The translations under genes were made by a program, and so were the position numbers. Under the pieces are notes generated by a model. The model worked only from the letters and a program-made list of their open reading frames with translations. It was not told the DNA's origin and did not search any database. Shown one piece after another: positions 21,001 through 32,449 of a stretch of 64,000 bases of DNA. Numbering within the stretch: the stretch's first letter is position 1; each line of letters starts with the position of its first letter. Source of the DNA: Rhizopus arrhizus (lineage: Eukaryota; Mucoromycota; Mucoromycetes; Mucorales; Rhizopodaceae); the NCBI GenBank assembly GCA_024220505.1, contig JAKZZE010000031.1, positions 186,001 to 250,000 of the forward strand. Reading direction: 5' to 3'.

Positions 21001-21543
21001 TTGCAGTGAAGCTGCGTCGGTTTTATTTTTCTGTCTCCCTGAACTCAAGCGCGCTCTGAATGGCTGAAATCAGTGTGAAAGCATCATTAGAAATGATCTA
21101 TCGATGAACTTTCCTTGGGACTTGTGCTATTCCTGTAATTTCATTCGTTCATGGTTGTTCCTTCTGATTAGGTCTATTTTTCTCTATCATGAACTACGTG
21201 ATTCATTTAAGAAAAGCATCGAACTGTTCAAATGCCATTTTTAGCTAACATTTTTCTTTGCATTATGAAGCAGTATTTGACAACAAATAGAAATGCTAGA
21301 TTATTCATAATACCTTTTAACTATGTGCAAATAAAAAAAAGATAAATCACTTTCATAAGGCTTTTTAGAAAGCATTTAGTTCTTTTTTTAAATGGCATAT
21401 CTTATAAATGTTAATTGAATACAATCTAAAGATGTAATATGCTTTATATGCACAATGAGAGGTGCATTTATCGTAGGATAATTTCTGCTCTTAAAGCGTA
21501 ATATAGAGTTACTTTAAAATAACCTATATCATTTGATCAACAT
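21001..21543 (+). repeat. direct repeat unit, copy 2
   Basis: Second copy of 19184-19751. It lies directly upstream of the P450 gene promoter region. Confidence 0.88.
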
Positions 21544-21776
21544 AAAAATTAATGCATCAATAAACAAAAACCAGATAAAGCTTTTTTTGTCTATTTTATT
21601 TAACAAATATAGCAAAAAAAAAGGGGGTGATGGTAAATTGCTGTTTGATGGCTTGTTTGCATTAAATACATATTCTTTGCGACTCAATGAAATATACGAA
21701 AAAGAGACAAGCAGATGCATCCATTATGTAAATTAACATTTTTTTGTTACTTTCATTTATTTTGGGAGAATAAATG

Positions 21777-21785
21777 TATAAATAG
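21777..21785 (+). promoter_or_regulatory. TATA box of P450 gene
   Basis: TATAAATAG 67 bp upstream of the P450 start codon. This spacing is normal for a fungal pol II promoter. Confidence 0.6.
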
Positions 21786-21843
21786 AATGTGAACACTCAT
21801 AGAGAATTAACCTACTTTTTATTATCTATTCAAACATAAAAAG

Positions 21844-23945
21844 ATGGAAGGTTTGGTTACAAGGTATAATATGGTACTTGAAAGATTACTACAGCTGTTT
21901 CAAAAGAGATCAAAGTCTTCTTACATTGTCGCTGCTATTCTTTTGATTACTGTCAAGCAAATTTATTCTTTCTTTCGAGTGCCTACCAACCTTCGTCACT
22001 TTCCCAGTGTATCTTTTTTTGCCATGGCTAAATCACTTTTAACAAGCGAACCACCTTACAATCGGTTTAGGAGAATTACTTTTCCTGCTATACAAAAAGG
22101 GAATGGATTTTATGTTGTAAGATGCTTACCTTTGTATGTGCTCTATTTCTAATTCTATTATTTAGAGCAAAATACCTGTTGGTTGGACGATTTATGTTGC
22201 AAATCCAGTGGCTGCTAAACAACTTTTACTAAAATCAGGTAAAACGATATAGTAGTTTTGTTTTCATAATATATACTTAACTTTGTAAAAAAAAGATAAC
22301 TTTCCTAAATCACACTATGCACTTGACACCATTGGTGAGAAAAGTACGGCTGTACAGTTCGTAGGTCGTGATAATGTTGCTTTATCAAATGGAGAAGTAT
22401 GGAAAAAGCAACGAAAGGTAAAAGCGTAATGGGTGATAAAGATCCATGATACTCATCATAATAGGTTATGAACCCTGTTTTTCATCGTTCAATGCCTATC
22501 AAAACTGTGGCAAGTTTGGTTCCACTGCTTTTCTCGGCTATTGAAGAAGCAAACGGTAGAATTCCTATTAATCCAAGGATGAAAGACTTTACTCTCGATG
22601 TGCTTGGACTTACAATTTTTGGTACGCTCGTAATTTTTTAGATATGAAAGGATACTTTTTTTGTTTCTAAACAATATAATGTCTTTAGACTTTGAATTCA
22701 AAGCACTCCAAGGAGATCCTGATAATTGGGCATCAATTTACAGGCTGGTGACACGTTCTATATATGACCCTATCTCTTATGTATGTAGTGCTATGGAAAG
22801 CTTGTTAACTTACGTGTATCCTGTAAAAAGAAAAGGCTTTAATGCTGTTGTAAAATTGAATGCAAATTTTGATCGATTGATAGACAAGAAACGTGAGGAA
22901 CTTCAAAATGGCATTTTTAGTAATAAGCCTGATAATGAAAAAGACTTGGTTACTTTGATGTTGGAAGCAGGAATTCAAGAAGATATTTTTATAGCAAATG
23001 AGGAATTGAGGGTAATGTATATTACTTTTAATGTAATAAAGAGAACCTTGCTAATCCTTGTCTTTATTTGCACAGCATAATATGGCAGTTTTTTTTTTGG
23101 CAGGTAAGTCAGACTTTTGAAGTCCGTCCTGCTCTGTAACTAAAATAAGATGCTTAGGAGATGATACTATTTCTAACACGTTATCTTTCTGTCTATACCA
23201 TCTAGCCAAAAACAAGGTAACTTTTTAAAAAACAAAAAAAATCAATATCTTTATTAACCTTAAGTGATTGTGCTTATTTTGTAGCGTGTACAGCAAAAGT
23301 TAAGAGAGGAAATAATCAATATACTTGGAGATGATGATATGGATATTGTTCCTTCTTTAGAAGAGCTGAAACAGATGAAATACATGAACATGGTCATCAA
23401 AGAGGTACATGATACATTCCCTTGTAAAGAAGAAGTATCTAATCTATGTTGACTAGAATCTTCGACTCAATATGCCTATTGACTTGATATTACCACGTAA
23501 AACAGCTGAAGACACATTTTTGGCGGGTACTTTTATTCCAAAGGATACAAACATTGCAGTTGATATAGGTGCTCTTCACCATGATCCAAGGAGCTGGAAA
23601 GATTCTGATGAATTCGTGCCTGAAAGATTCGAAGATGATGGAGAACAAAAGGATCATGAGGGTTTAACATGGGTTCCATTCAGCAATGGAACACGACAGT
23701 GCATTGGAATGAACTTTAGCTTAATGGAGCAAAGGCTTGTTTTGACCATGTTATGTAAGTCTATTTTATTCTCTCTTTTTTTTTCTGTACTATACATGTA
23801 GCTAAACCCTATCTTTTTATTTACAGTGAGAAAGTATGAGGTTGATTTGCCAAAGGATTCTATCCATTATGATCATATTATATACGAACAACCACTTTAT
23901 ATTTGTCCCGATTCGTTAGAATTGATATTCACAAAGCGTTACTAA
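21844..23945 (+). CDS. cytochrome P450 monooxygenase (complete)
   Basis: Ten exons in phase: 21844-22116, 22166-22238, 22296-22417, 22465-22621, 22689-23011, 23076-23103, 23158-23216, 23285-23404, 23457-23754 and 23827-23945. Together they give about 513 residues, normal for a microsomal P450. A hydrophobic anchor lies at about residues 25-40. Readable landmarks are the C-helix WKKQRK, the I-helix GDDTISN, ExxR (KENLRLNMP), PERFEDDGEQ and the haem loop PFSNGTRQCIG with its Cys ligand. The fold resembles fungal fatty-acid/alkane-type P450s, but the substrate is not determinable. The 3' half is duplicated at 1-862. The start was chosen as the first ATG after a TATA box, followed by the anchor. 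Confidence 0.92.
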
Positions 23946-24912
23946 ATTGGCTTTTATTTTGAATGAAATAAAACTACAGACAAGTCTTATTCAAATGGGT
24001 ATGAAGGGGTAATCCTGTGTTCTAAGTTATTGTGTCAACAGAAATTAAAATAGAAAGGAAAATAAAGGACTCATGCTTTATATCTTATGCTAGATGATTT
24101 ATGTATTTAGCAACCTATTTCAATGATTTTATTTCAAAAAAGAGTGTATATATAAAAGAAAACAAGCTTATTCATCTTTAAGTTTACTAAAACCAATGGC
24201 TCATACATCATTAACATGATTTGTCATTTGACATTAACAGAACTTTACCTCCTGAGAGCGAGAAGATTGATACAGTCCTCTCTGTCTCTCTTCTTCTTCT
24301 TTTTAAGACGTCATTAAGATACCTCAATTTAATTTAGTTATATTTGAATAAATCACATCTGCAGACAACTGCGAGATGACAATGAAGAGAGTATACTGGA
24401 TGTGACCATTCATTTAACATGTACTTTCGGTTATTATAGCAGTAACACATATAACCTAATTCTCCATTTCCTGATTATGTAAGTCTTTTTTATATGACAA
24501 TAAGCATGATAGATGCGGTAAATCGAAATCATGGAGTGGCATTTAGATCTGGGCTATAAAGATGAGCGCATGATACGGGAAATCGGATTACAATGAAACA
24601 AAACGACTTTTACAAGCAAATCCATTTGGGAATTCGATTATCTTTCAGTTCAAGGGGTAAGCTAAGGAGATAATAATAATAATAACAATAAAGACATGAC
24701 CATCGATCACTCCCTATCTATTCTTCATAATTGCATCTCAAAATGAACAATTTGATTAAAATAAAATGTATAGGCATTTATTAACACTGTTGCTTTACAA
24801 GTAAACGCTCTTATGCAAATGGACAGCTAGGCACTTTTCCTTTGGCATACTTTTGTGGTCCAAGGTTTGATATGTCGTAGCCATCTTTATAGATCGTGTT
24901 GTTAAAGACAAA
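23085..24912 (+). repeat. segmental duplication, copy 2
   Basis: Matches 1-1842 in the same orientation and stops abruptly inside the oxygenase gene at about 24912. Beyond that the sequences are unrelated. Confidence 0.9.
24811..24912 (-). pseudogene. truncated MpaB-like oxygenase, last ~34 codons
   Basis: Corresponds to 1732-1840 of the intact gene, including the ending around KGKVPSCPFA and the stop. All upstream exons are missing, so this is a relic of the duplication breakpoint. Confidence 0.85.
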
Positions 24913-25139
24913 TTAAATGTATATACCAAGAATGCCGAACGGCTGAAATACCAATGGATTAAGATGAACGCATCAAATAGCTCAAAGTTTTTGAGCTTGT
25001 TAATAAACTTGTAATAATGTTACGAAAACAAACTTTGGTAATCCATCAATTACAAAATAAAATTCTGGTATTATTTCTGTGGACAAATTGATACTATACG
25101 ACACATGATGCATACTTGAATTTAAAATTCTTACAATTA

Positions 25140-25205
25140 TTCATACCTATCCACACCTATCCATATCTATCCACACTTATCTATACCTATCTATACCTAT
25201 CCGAA
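25140..25205 (+). repeat. short tandem array, ~10-bp unit
   Basis: About six to seven imperfect units of the type acctatccac/atctatccac in a row. Too short and spacer-less to be anything but a minisatellite. Confidence 0.8.
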
Positions 25206-25732
25206 ATAAAATGTGTGCCAATTTATTTTTGAAAATGTATGCTAAAGGGTTTTTGATTAAGTGTGCCAAAGAGGATTTGCATTTTTGTGCCAATCGTTCT
25301 TGGAGGAGTGGTCAAAAGTTGGTAAAAAGTGTACGAACTCGTGGCTCCTTTATTTGAAGCTATTAAATAATTTGGTTTTATTCTTTCTGGGATTGCTATA
25401 GCTCCAAGTTTTTCAACGCCACTATGTGGAAACACTTAGGTCAAGGATTGCTGTAGCAAGTGAAGTGGTACCTTTAGAGCATCTTCGTATTTTCATTCAA
25501 TATTTCATAAATCAATTTTATAATTGCTTAAATAAACGCCTTATATAGCTATGTTGCTATATCTTTATTGCAAACGGCCAAATATGCATGATCAAAATTA
25601 TTTGAACAAAGTGACCAAATCAAATTATTTTTTTTTTTGGTCAATTTGTTTTCAAAAAAGTGAGCAATAGAATTATCTTTTTTGACACGAAAAAGCAATA
25701 AAATTTTCTCTAATTGACGGTGGAACCACTGT

Positions 25733-25875
25733 ACCAGAGAAATGATCTCAAATTCCAGTGTATTATTTTTTATATGATTTTTTTAATAAATCTTTTTGAC
25801 ACTTTTCACACTTAGGAAATAAATATTCACTAAATTTCCTTTTCCCGCAACACTGCCATTCTTGTACGATAAGAA
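25733..25875 (+). repeat. paralogue of the LINE insertion target (empty site)
   Basis: Starts agagaaatgatct like 3236, passes the insertion point without interruption, and continues like 9039-9175 to acactgcc. Confidence 0.75.
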
Positions 25876-26585
25876 CACGTCTTTTTGCGAAGTATTAGCA
25901 TGGTTGTTGTCAGCATTTGAAATCTGACGGTTACGGTTGATTAGAAAAGCTTATTTCAATTAAACATAACAAATGTGTGCTGATAAGTAACGAAGAAAAA
26001 ATGAAACAAAAAAAAAGATATTGTTTTTTGTGCTGTCTGATGTAATCTGCTTAGTTTTAATTAATCACATCAAAGATAACATATTAGATGGTACCTTTTG
26101 AAAGCAAAGGCTGAATATTCCTCAAACGTACGATAGCAGTGATAGACCATGAATTAGTCAGAAAAATTAATTTTTCGTTACAACAATAGAATACGTTTCA
26201 GTTAAAAGCAGGTACTCTTATATACTGCCCTACATAAGCCTTCGTTTAATGAAAACTAAAGCTTAGAAAGTTTAAAGCATAAAGAAGATCTTGTAAGCAC
26301 TTTACTGATTTTCGATAAAATTAGGTTTGGCAAAAAAGGTTCTGCCCATAATTCATTTTTACTTTTGTTAAGTTTGTTTTGACCTTTACTGTTTACCCTT
26401 TTCCCGTTTGGAGACGTTAAATAAAACAATGAGCTCAATACTGTGTGTAATGTTTGATTCATAAAAGTCAAGTTTTTCTCTCTGATATTAGAGGTTCGGG
26501 TCGGCATTTAAATCTCGAATTTCTTGAAAATGATGCATAATACAAATTCATTGGTACGCTTTTTTTTTATTAGCTGACCAAAACT

Positions 26586-28607
26586 ATGAGAATCTTGACT
26601 TTATATAAACCTACAGCTTCCGTCTTTAGACCTACATTGCTGTTATTTAGAGCCTATCACAGTGCAGAGCACAGTGGTGGTGGGCTGATGGGCATAGACA
26701 ATTTTTCTGTACAGCCACCGAATTCAAAGGGACTTGACCATCCTCTTAACCATTTAGATTCATCTCATATTAATAATCCTCGCTCGGTTAGTGCGAAACT
26801 TTAATGTAATATTCATAAAACTGACATGTTGAATTCTTTAGATTGTACAGCATTTGAATGAATATGTTATTGGTCAAGAAAAGGCTAAAAAAACACTGGC
26901 CGTAGCCGTTTTTAATCATTACAAGCGTGTACGTGCTAACATGAAGAGACAATACATGTTACAGCAAAAGCATGAAAGAGAGATAGCAGAGGGTGAAGCT
27001 CACGCAGAACATCATCATCCTTCAGTTCCTCAAGATAGTTATTATGCTATCAATCCATTGCCACACAATAGCGACTTAAGTCATACTAATCCATACGGTA
27101 ACTCTCTCTCTCTCTCTCTCTTTCTTACTTATTATTTATTTCTAATATGTTGTTATTTATCGTACGTAGCTTCTCAAAGACGAGCATGGCTTAATCCTCC
27201 AACTGAAGGACACCCAAATTTAGAGACGAATGAACACATATTACATGATGAAATTGATTCAAGCTCTGTACTAGAATTTAACGATCAAGATACAACAGTT
27301 CATGATAAGAGTAATGTACTACTGATTGGTCCTACTGGTTCAGGTAATAATCAATCGATTTTTGCAACATAAAAAAGAGATTTATTATTTGTATATTAGG
27401 CAAGACATTATTAGCTAGAACGTTAGCTCAAGTATTACAGGTTCCTTTTTCAATGTCTGACGCTACACCCTTTACACAAGCAGGTTATGTAGGAGAGGAT
27501 GTCGAGCTGGTTATCCAACGGTTACTTCAGGTATAAATAAATAAATAAAAATTCTGTGGGCGTGTTTATTGATAGTCTTATAGGCTTGTGACTATGATGT
27601 GAAAAAGGCAGAAATGGGCATCGTATTTATTGATGAAATTGATAAAATATCTCGAAGATCGGATTCTTATACAGCATCAAGAGACGTATCGGGTGAAGGA
27701 GTGCAGCAGGTAAACTAGAAGATGATTAATATCTTTTATACTTACTTTTTTCAAGTCACTGCTACGAATGCTGGAAGGTACGATTGTGAACGTGACGGAT
27801 AAATCTGGACCTAGCCATCCTAAGCGAGGAGGATCACCTTCGGGGGGTAGCGGGGCAGGTGCAAGTAGTAAGGGTGACACGTATACAGTGGATACAAGTA
27901 ATATTTTGTTTATTTTGAGTGGTGCGTTTGTTGGATTAGAAAAGATTGTGGGCGATAGAATGGCAAAAGGGGTAAAGTACAGTACATATGAATAGTGTGT
28001 ATATATAAACTAATTATTGCGTAGTCCATTGGATTTGATGCCTATTTAAAACCGGAAAAGGATGAAAAGAGCAAAGATATACTGCATGAAGTTGAGCCTT
28101 CTGATTTGATCAAGTATGGATTTATTCCAGAGTTTGTTGGTAGAGTTCCCGTTGTAGCTTCTGTAAATGACTTAGAAGTGAGCGATCTTGTTCGTGTCTT
28201 GAAGGAACCCAAAAATTCACTGTTAAAGCAATATGAAGGGTTATTCAAGTTGAGCAATGTGCACTTGAAATTCAGCCAACATGCTCTTAAATCAATAGCA
28301 GCACAAGCATTGGAAAAAAAGACAGGCGCTCGTGGATTAAGACGTATTATGGTACTGTACAGCTATAAAACCAAGCAATAAATGCTACTAACACATTGTA
28401 TAGGAAAATCTTTTACTAGAACCAATGTATGATGCACCAGGATCACATATCAAACAAGTGGTTATTGATAGTAAAGTAGTCAATAAGAAAAAATCGCCAA
28501 TTTACATTAGCAATGAGAAATCACGATTAGTAGATGAAATTATATCGGAAGATGATGGTATTGATTTAGTAGAGGATGATACCCAAGAAAGAATGACCCA
28601 GATCTAA
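26586..28607 (+). CDS. mitochondrial ClpX-type AAA+ unfoldase
   Basis: Eight exons: 26586-26786, 26842-27097, 27170-27343, 27400-27530, 27584-27709, 27756-27971, 28025-28351 and 28404-28607. The product has about 544 residues. The basic, Ser-containing N-terminus looks like a mitochondrial presequence. The AAA+ core shows [20 protein letters not shown], Walker A GPTGSGKT (split by an intron), the pore-region sequence GYVGEDVE, Walker [12 protein letters not shown], and sensor-2 [10 protein letters not shown]. The N-terminal zinc-binding domain of bacterial ClpX is absent, as in yeast Mcx1. A His/Glu-rich insert ([12 protein letters not shown]) follows the first helix. Role: ATP-dependent unfolding in the mitochondrial matrix; whether a ClpP partner exists is not visible here. 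Confidence 0.93.
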
Positions 28608-28702
28608 ACTGCATTGAAAAAAAATAAATTGTGTAACGTACAATGCTTTTTTTATTTTTATTTTTTTTTTCTCTTCTCCTTACATTACAAATAAAAAAGC
28701 AA

Positions 28703-29488
28703 ATGAGCTCAAGTCAACAACAACCTATTCACTCTATTCTTTTTGATAACACAAACCAATATTATGGACAACAAGCCAGTGATGGCTTACAATTTTATTC
28801 AGCAAGCTATGGAGACCAATACAGGTCAGCTAATTACTATGCTGCACCATCAGGGGACATGCGTTCAACTAATTATGAACATTCAACTTTGAGATCATTT
28901 TGGAGTGCATTTGGCACAGGTGGATATGCTGACGAGCCACCTTTGCTGGAAGAGTTGGGATTAAATTTTGGGCATATCAAGACCAAGGTAAGAACTGGAA
29001 CGGCCATCATGCATATAACTTATTTTCTATAGAGCCTGACCGTGTTAAATCCTTTTCGCGCTGTTCCAAGTACAATTATGGATGATGCAGATCTTGCAGG
29101 TCCACTTTTATTTATCTTTTTATTTGGTACTTTCTTACTTTTGTCTAGAAAAGCACATTTTGGATACATCTACGGTGTGGGTGTATTCGGCGTTGCATCC
29201 ATCTACCTCATCCTGAACTTGATGAGTGAAAATGGTATCGATGGATCAAGGACAGCGAGTGTATTGGGTTATTGTTTATTACCCATGGTCATGTTGAGCG
29301 GTCTAGGTGTGGTCCTAAATTTGGGTACCATCCTTGGCACCGTTTTGACTGTCATCAGTACCTTGTGGTGCACCTTTTCAAGTTCAGGAATGTTTACAAG
29401 TGTACTTCATATGAGCGAACAAAGAATATTGGTAGCCTATCCTGTTGGCTTGTTTTATGCTTGTTTTGCTTTAATGACATTTTTTTAA
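28703..29488 (+). CDS. YIP1: Yip1-family Golgi/ER membrane protein
   Basis: Two exons, 28703-28987 and 29033-29488, encode 246 residues. A Tyr/Gln/Ser-rich cytosolic N-terminus is followed by the family signature EPPLLEELGLNFGHI and SLTVLNPF. Several membrane segments then span the C-terminal half (LLFIFLFGTFLLLS, YIYGVGVFGVASIYLIL, LPMVMLSGLGVVLNLG, ILVAYPVGLFYACFALM). Yip1/YIPF5 proteins bind Rab GTPases and act in COPII vesicle formation. The ATG at 28703 is preferred over an upstream in-frame one at 28643, which would add a poly-Phe/Leu leader from the 5' UTR. It begins under 100 bp after the clpX stop, on the same strand. Confidence 0.9.
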
Positions 29489-30876
29489 TAATAAAGATTA
29501 AATTACCACAATGTTGTTATACCTGTCTTTCTTTATAACTCTTAAAAAAAAAGTTTATCAGACGTGCTAAAATTGACCTTTTATTTTGTGAGAAAGACAG
29601 CCCTTTTAGTTCTAATAAAAATAGTCACTAAGTTGAAAGTAATTCACCGATTCTAATAAGAAATATCTTGATCTTACATAACCCCAAAGTGCAGACATCG
29701 GTATATTCACTGTGCAGTTGATAATATATTTTTTTTGTACAGGAAGCACACCATAGATGCTTTGCTTGGCTGTACCTTGAATTATTCAAACATCCTTAAA
29801 TCATTACTACAGGTATTTGACCATGTGACCCTTTCAAATGATAATGAAATAAAGGGTGAAGAAGGGGTAATCCACGATTTTCATTGACCCAAATCTTTTC
29901 TGTCAACTAGTTCAACTACAAACCCTAACTTAAGCACTTGACACTGTTGTTATGTTACGAAAAAATATTATTTCTATTCTAAAGAACTGCTTTGAATACA
30001 TTTATAATTCTTTGGAGACAAAAATGAGATTTCCCATTAAAAACTATACCTTCAGATTCTTTGAACAATCTAAACAGTTGAAGCTCAGAAATACCATACA
30101 ACACAACCAAAGAGCTCAGTAAGTGGCAACAGGACTGCATTTGTTGATGCGTGTTTAAGTATTAAATTAATAAAGGTTTAAATGATCCGTAGAAAGCTAG
30201 AGAAGGTCGTCTTCAGTTCAAATAGCTAGCATAAAAAAATCTAAACATATAAAATATAGAGTTTTTCTTGAAAAAGAATCAAGCTGGTGGTGAATACCTG
30301 TTTCCTTTCTTTCTATAATAATTCAATATACACATAGTTGGTTAAGAATTTTTAGCAATATCTTTACCTTTTACATTATTAATTATTCTGTTTGTTATAA
30401 AGTAACATGCTTGTTACAGAAAGTTTTTTTTTAGGATAGTAAATATACAAAAAACGATTGGTTATGCTATTACTATTCCTTTGTGGTGCGTACTGAACGA
30501 CACTAAACATGTATTTTATGAGATCTTAGTAAGTAGCAATAAAAATACTGGAGAAGGATAAGACTTACTTCTGTTTTAGTGATATGGCTGATACGAGATA
30601 ATGTTTCCAAGTGACATTTCAAACATTCTAAATATATTAAAAAAATGTTATGAAAACGAAGGTAATGATCTTAGCGCGCTCTTTTTTAATTACCCCTTAA
30701 ATTTCTAGCTTTACGGTAAGAAATACGTCTTTTTCGTACTAAAAAGCAGCTAATTAAAAAGCCCCTCACTCTTTGAATTGAGGCAGTGAATAGCATGATT
30801 TCTGACATCAAAAAAATATATAAAAAGAGCCTATTTTATAAAATCTCATCGTCAATCATCATTCTTCATACACAAA
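29489..30876. other. intergenic, no gene recognised
   Basis: AT-rich without convincing ORFs; includes the promoter of the next gene. Confidence 0.5.
30817..30827 (+). promoter_or_regulatory. TATA box of secreted repeat protein gene
   Basis: Tatataaaaag 50-60 bp upstream of the ATG at 30877, a strong core-promoter match. Confidence 0.65.
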
Positions 30877-31305
30877 ATGCATTTATCTTTTATCTCTCTT
30901 GGTCTGCTGACTATCTTTGCCTTTGTTTTTTCACTTCCTGCTGTTTCCAAAAGTAACTTGAAGAGCCTTCAATTGACCAAGAAATCCCTGCCTGGTTCTC
31001 ATTTACATCAAAATAATGCTCAGACCATCTCTTATAATTCAGAATCCTTAGTCACTAGAAACCTCTTGGGAAATGATGGTTTACTTGGCAAGGGTGGTCT
31101 TGTCAATAACTTGCTTGACGAAGATGGCTTACTTGATCGCTTACTTAGTGATGACGGCTTACTGGATAAATTACTTGAACTCTTACTTAGTGATGACGGC
31201 TTACTGACTCGCTTACTTGATCGCTTACTTGACGATGAAGGCGTACTGTATCTTTTACTTGATCGCTTACTTGGTAGTGGTTTATTAAGTGCTGATGATC
31301 TTTGA
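30877..31305 (+). CDS. small secreted Leu/Asp-rich repeat protein
   Basis: 142 residues, intronless. A clear signal peptide (LSFISLGLLTIFAFVFSLPAVS, about residues 3-24) is followed by a linker. The C-terminal half is made of degenerate units of the form LLSDDGLLDKLL (for example RLLSDDGLLDKLL, LLLSDDGLLTRLL, RLLDDEGVLYLLL). The alternating Leu pairs and Asp/Gly turns would give an amphipathic repeat. No family was recognised and no Cys pattern is present, unlike classic fungal hydrophobins. A strong TATA box suggests regulated, possibly abundant expression. A secreted structural or surface-active role is only a guess. Confidence 0.75.
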   Translation: MHLSFISLGLLTIFAFVFSLPAVSKSNLKSLQLTKKSLPGSHLHQNNAQTISYNSESLVTRNLLGNDGLLGKGGLVNNLLDEDGLLDRLLSDDGLLDKLLELLLSDDGLLTRLLDRLLDDEGVLYLLLDRLLGSGLLSADDL

Positions 31306-32449
31306 TAGATAATATTTGCATACTATCCTTCTAATCCATTAAATACAATAAACTTCTTTCTTTTTTGCTCAAATCATTGGATTCAAGTCTTTATCATCAT
31401 TATTATTGCTATTATTATTTCTTTGCTACTCAATCTCTTTAACTACTTCATGTTATCATAGTTTAATCTTAAAACGTCCCTAAAAAATAATGATTGATCC
31501 GTTCTATTACAAAAACGGACAAGGCGATATTTTATATGAGAGAGAAATCGGCGCGATTAGTTGGGAAGAAAAAGCCAATCCTTTTGATTTAGAGACTTTA
31601 ACGAGCTCAATACATTGTCAAAAAGCCTAAATATATACCTTGGATGCCAATAATGAAGCTTTTGATAGGAATATAGAAACTCTTGTTGAAAAAAATATCG
31701 AATAAGGAAACTGGAAAGCAATGTAATGCCTACAGGAGCTGCCAGTAAACACATTTTATATATTATACCATGCTAATTCTATATAGACCGGTAATATAAT
31801 ATACTTACATTATTAGACAAAATAGTTTAGAGATTCTTATGCAGAATACTTATCATTTTGATAATATTCTATTGCTTTTTATTGTTGTGTCATGATATGC
31901 TTTATTTTTTCTAGCTACTACTATGGTAAAATTTCGTTTTTTTTTCTGTGAACAATTTTTTTATTCCTTAATGCCTTCTTTCTTTTTTAAAAAAGTAATG
32001 TATACATACAAAAACCTACAGTAACAAAACTTTGGCATGAATATTCTCTCGGAAAATAATTAGAGGTCTCATATCTATCCTTGAATGAATAATTGCAATT
32101 TGATTATATTACTATTATACATGCTGTTACTTTCTTTCGGTTTAATCAAATACACATTCATAAGCAATGAGCTTATTAAATATAAATCATTAAAGGACAG
32201 ACATATTAAGCATTCTACTTACTTTGATTCATTTTATAAACGCCTATTCTGAAATAGGCAATATATGAATAAAAGGCGTGATGTAAAGTAACGAAAAATT
32301 GGTTGCAGAACCAGTTTTCTTCTTTCACTTTTTTTTCCTACATTTTAACCGAGTAAATACCCATTTACTATCACTTTCTACCTTTGTCTTTCAATCCTTC
32401 TATTTTTTAATAAAAATTCCTCGAGCTTCATATTTCCCGAAGTAGCAAA
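31306..32449. other. intergenic, no gene recognised
   Basis: AT-rich. A short hairpin (cgcctatt...aataggc) lies near 32244. No coding potential. Confidence 0.5.

Larger units (their letters stand above)
24913..26585. other. intergenic with small repeats, no gene
   Basis: AT-rich. It contains the short tandem array at 25140-25205 and the LINE-target paralogue at 25733-25875. No conserved ORF was found. Confidence 0.5.

Noticed and set aside
25140..25205. Possible CRISPR-like array
   Set aside because: Units are about 10 bp without unique spacers and the genome is eukaryotic; it is a minisatellite.
28931..28970. CTGACGA sequence as a hammerhead ribozyme core
   Set aside because: It is inside the conserved Yip1 coding signature and lacks the partner GAAA core and stems.
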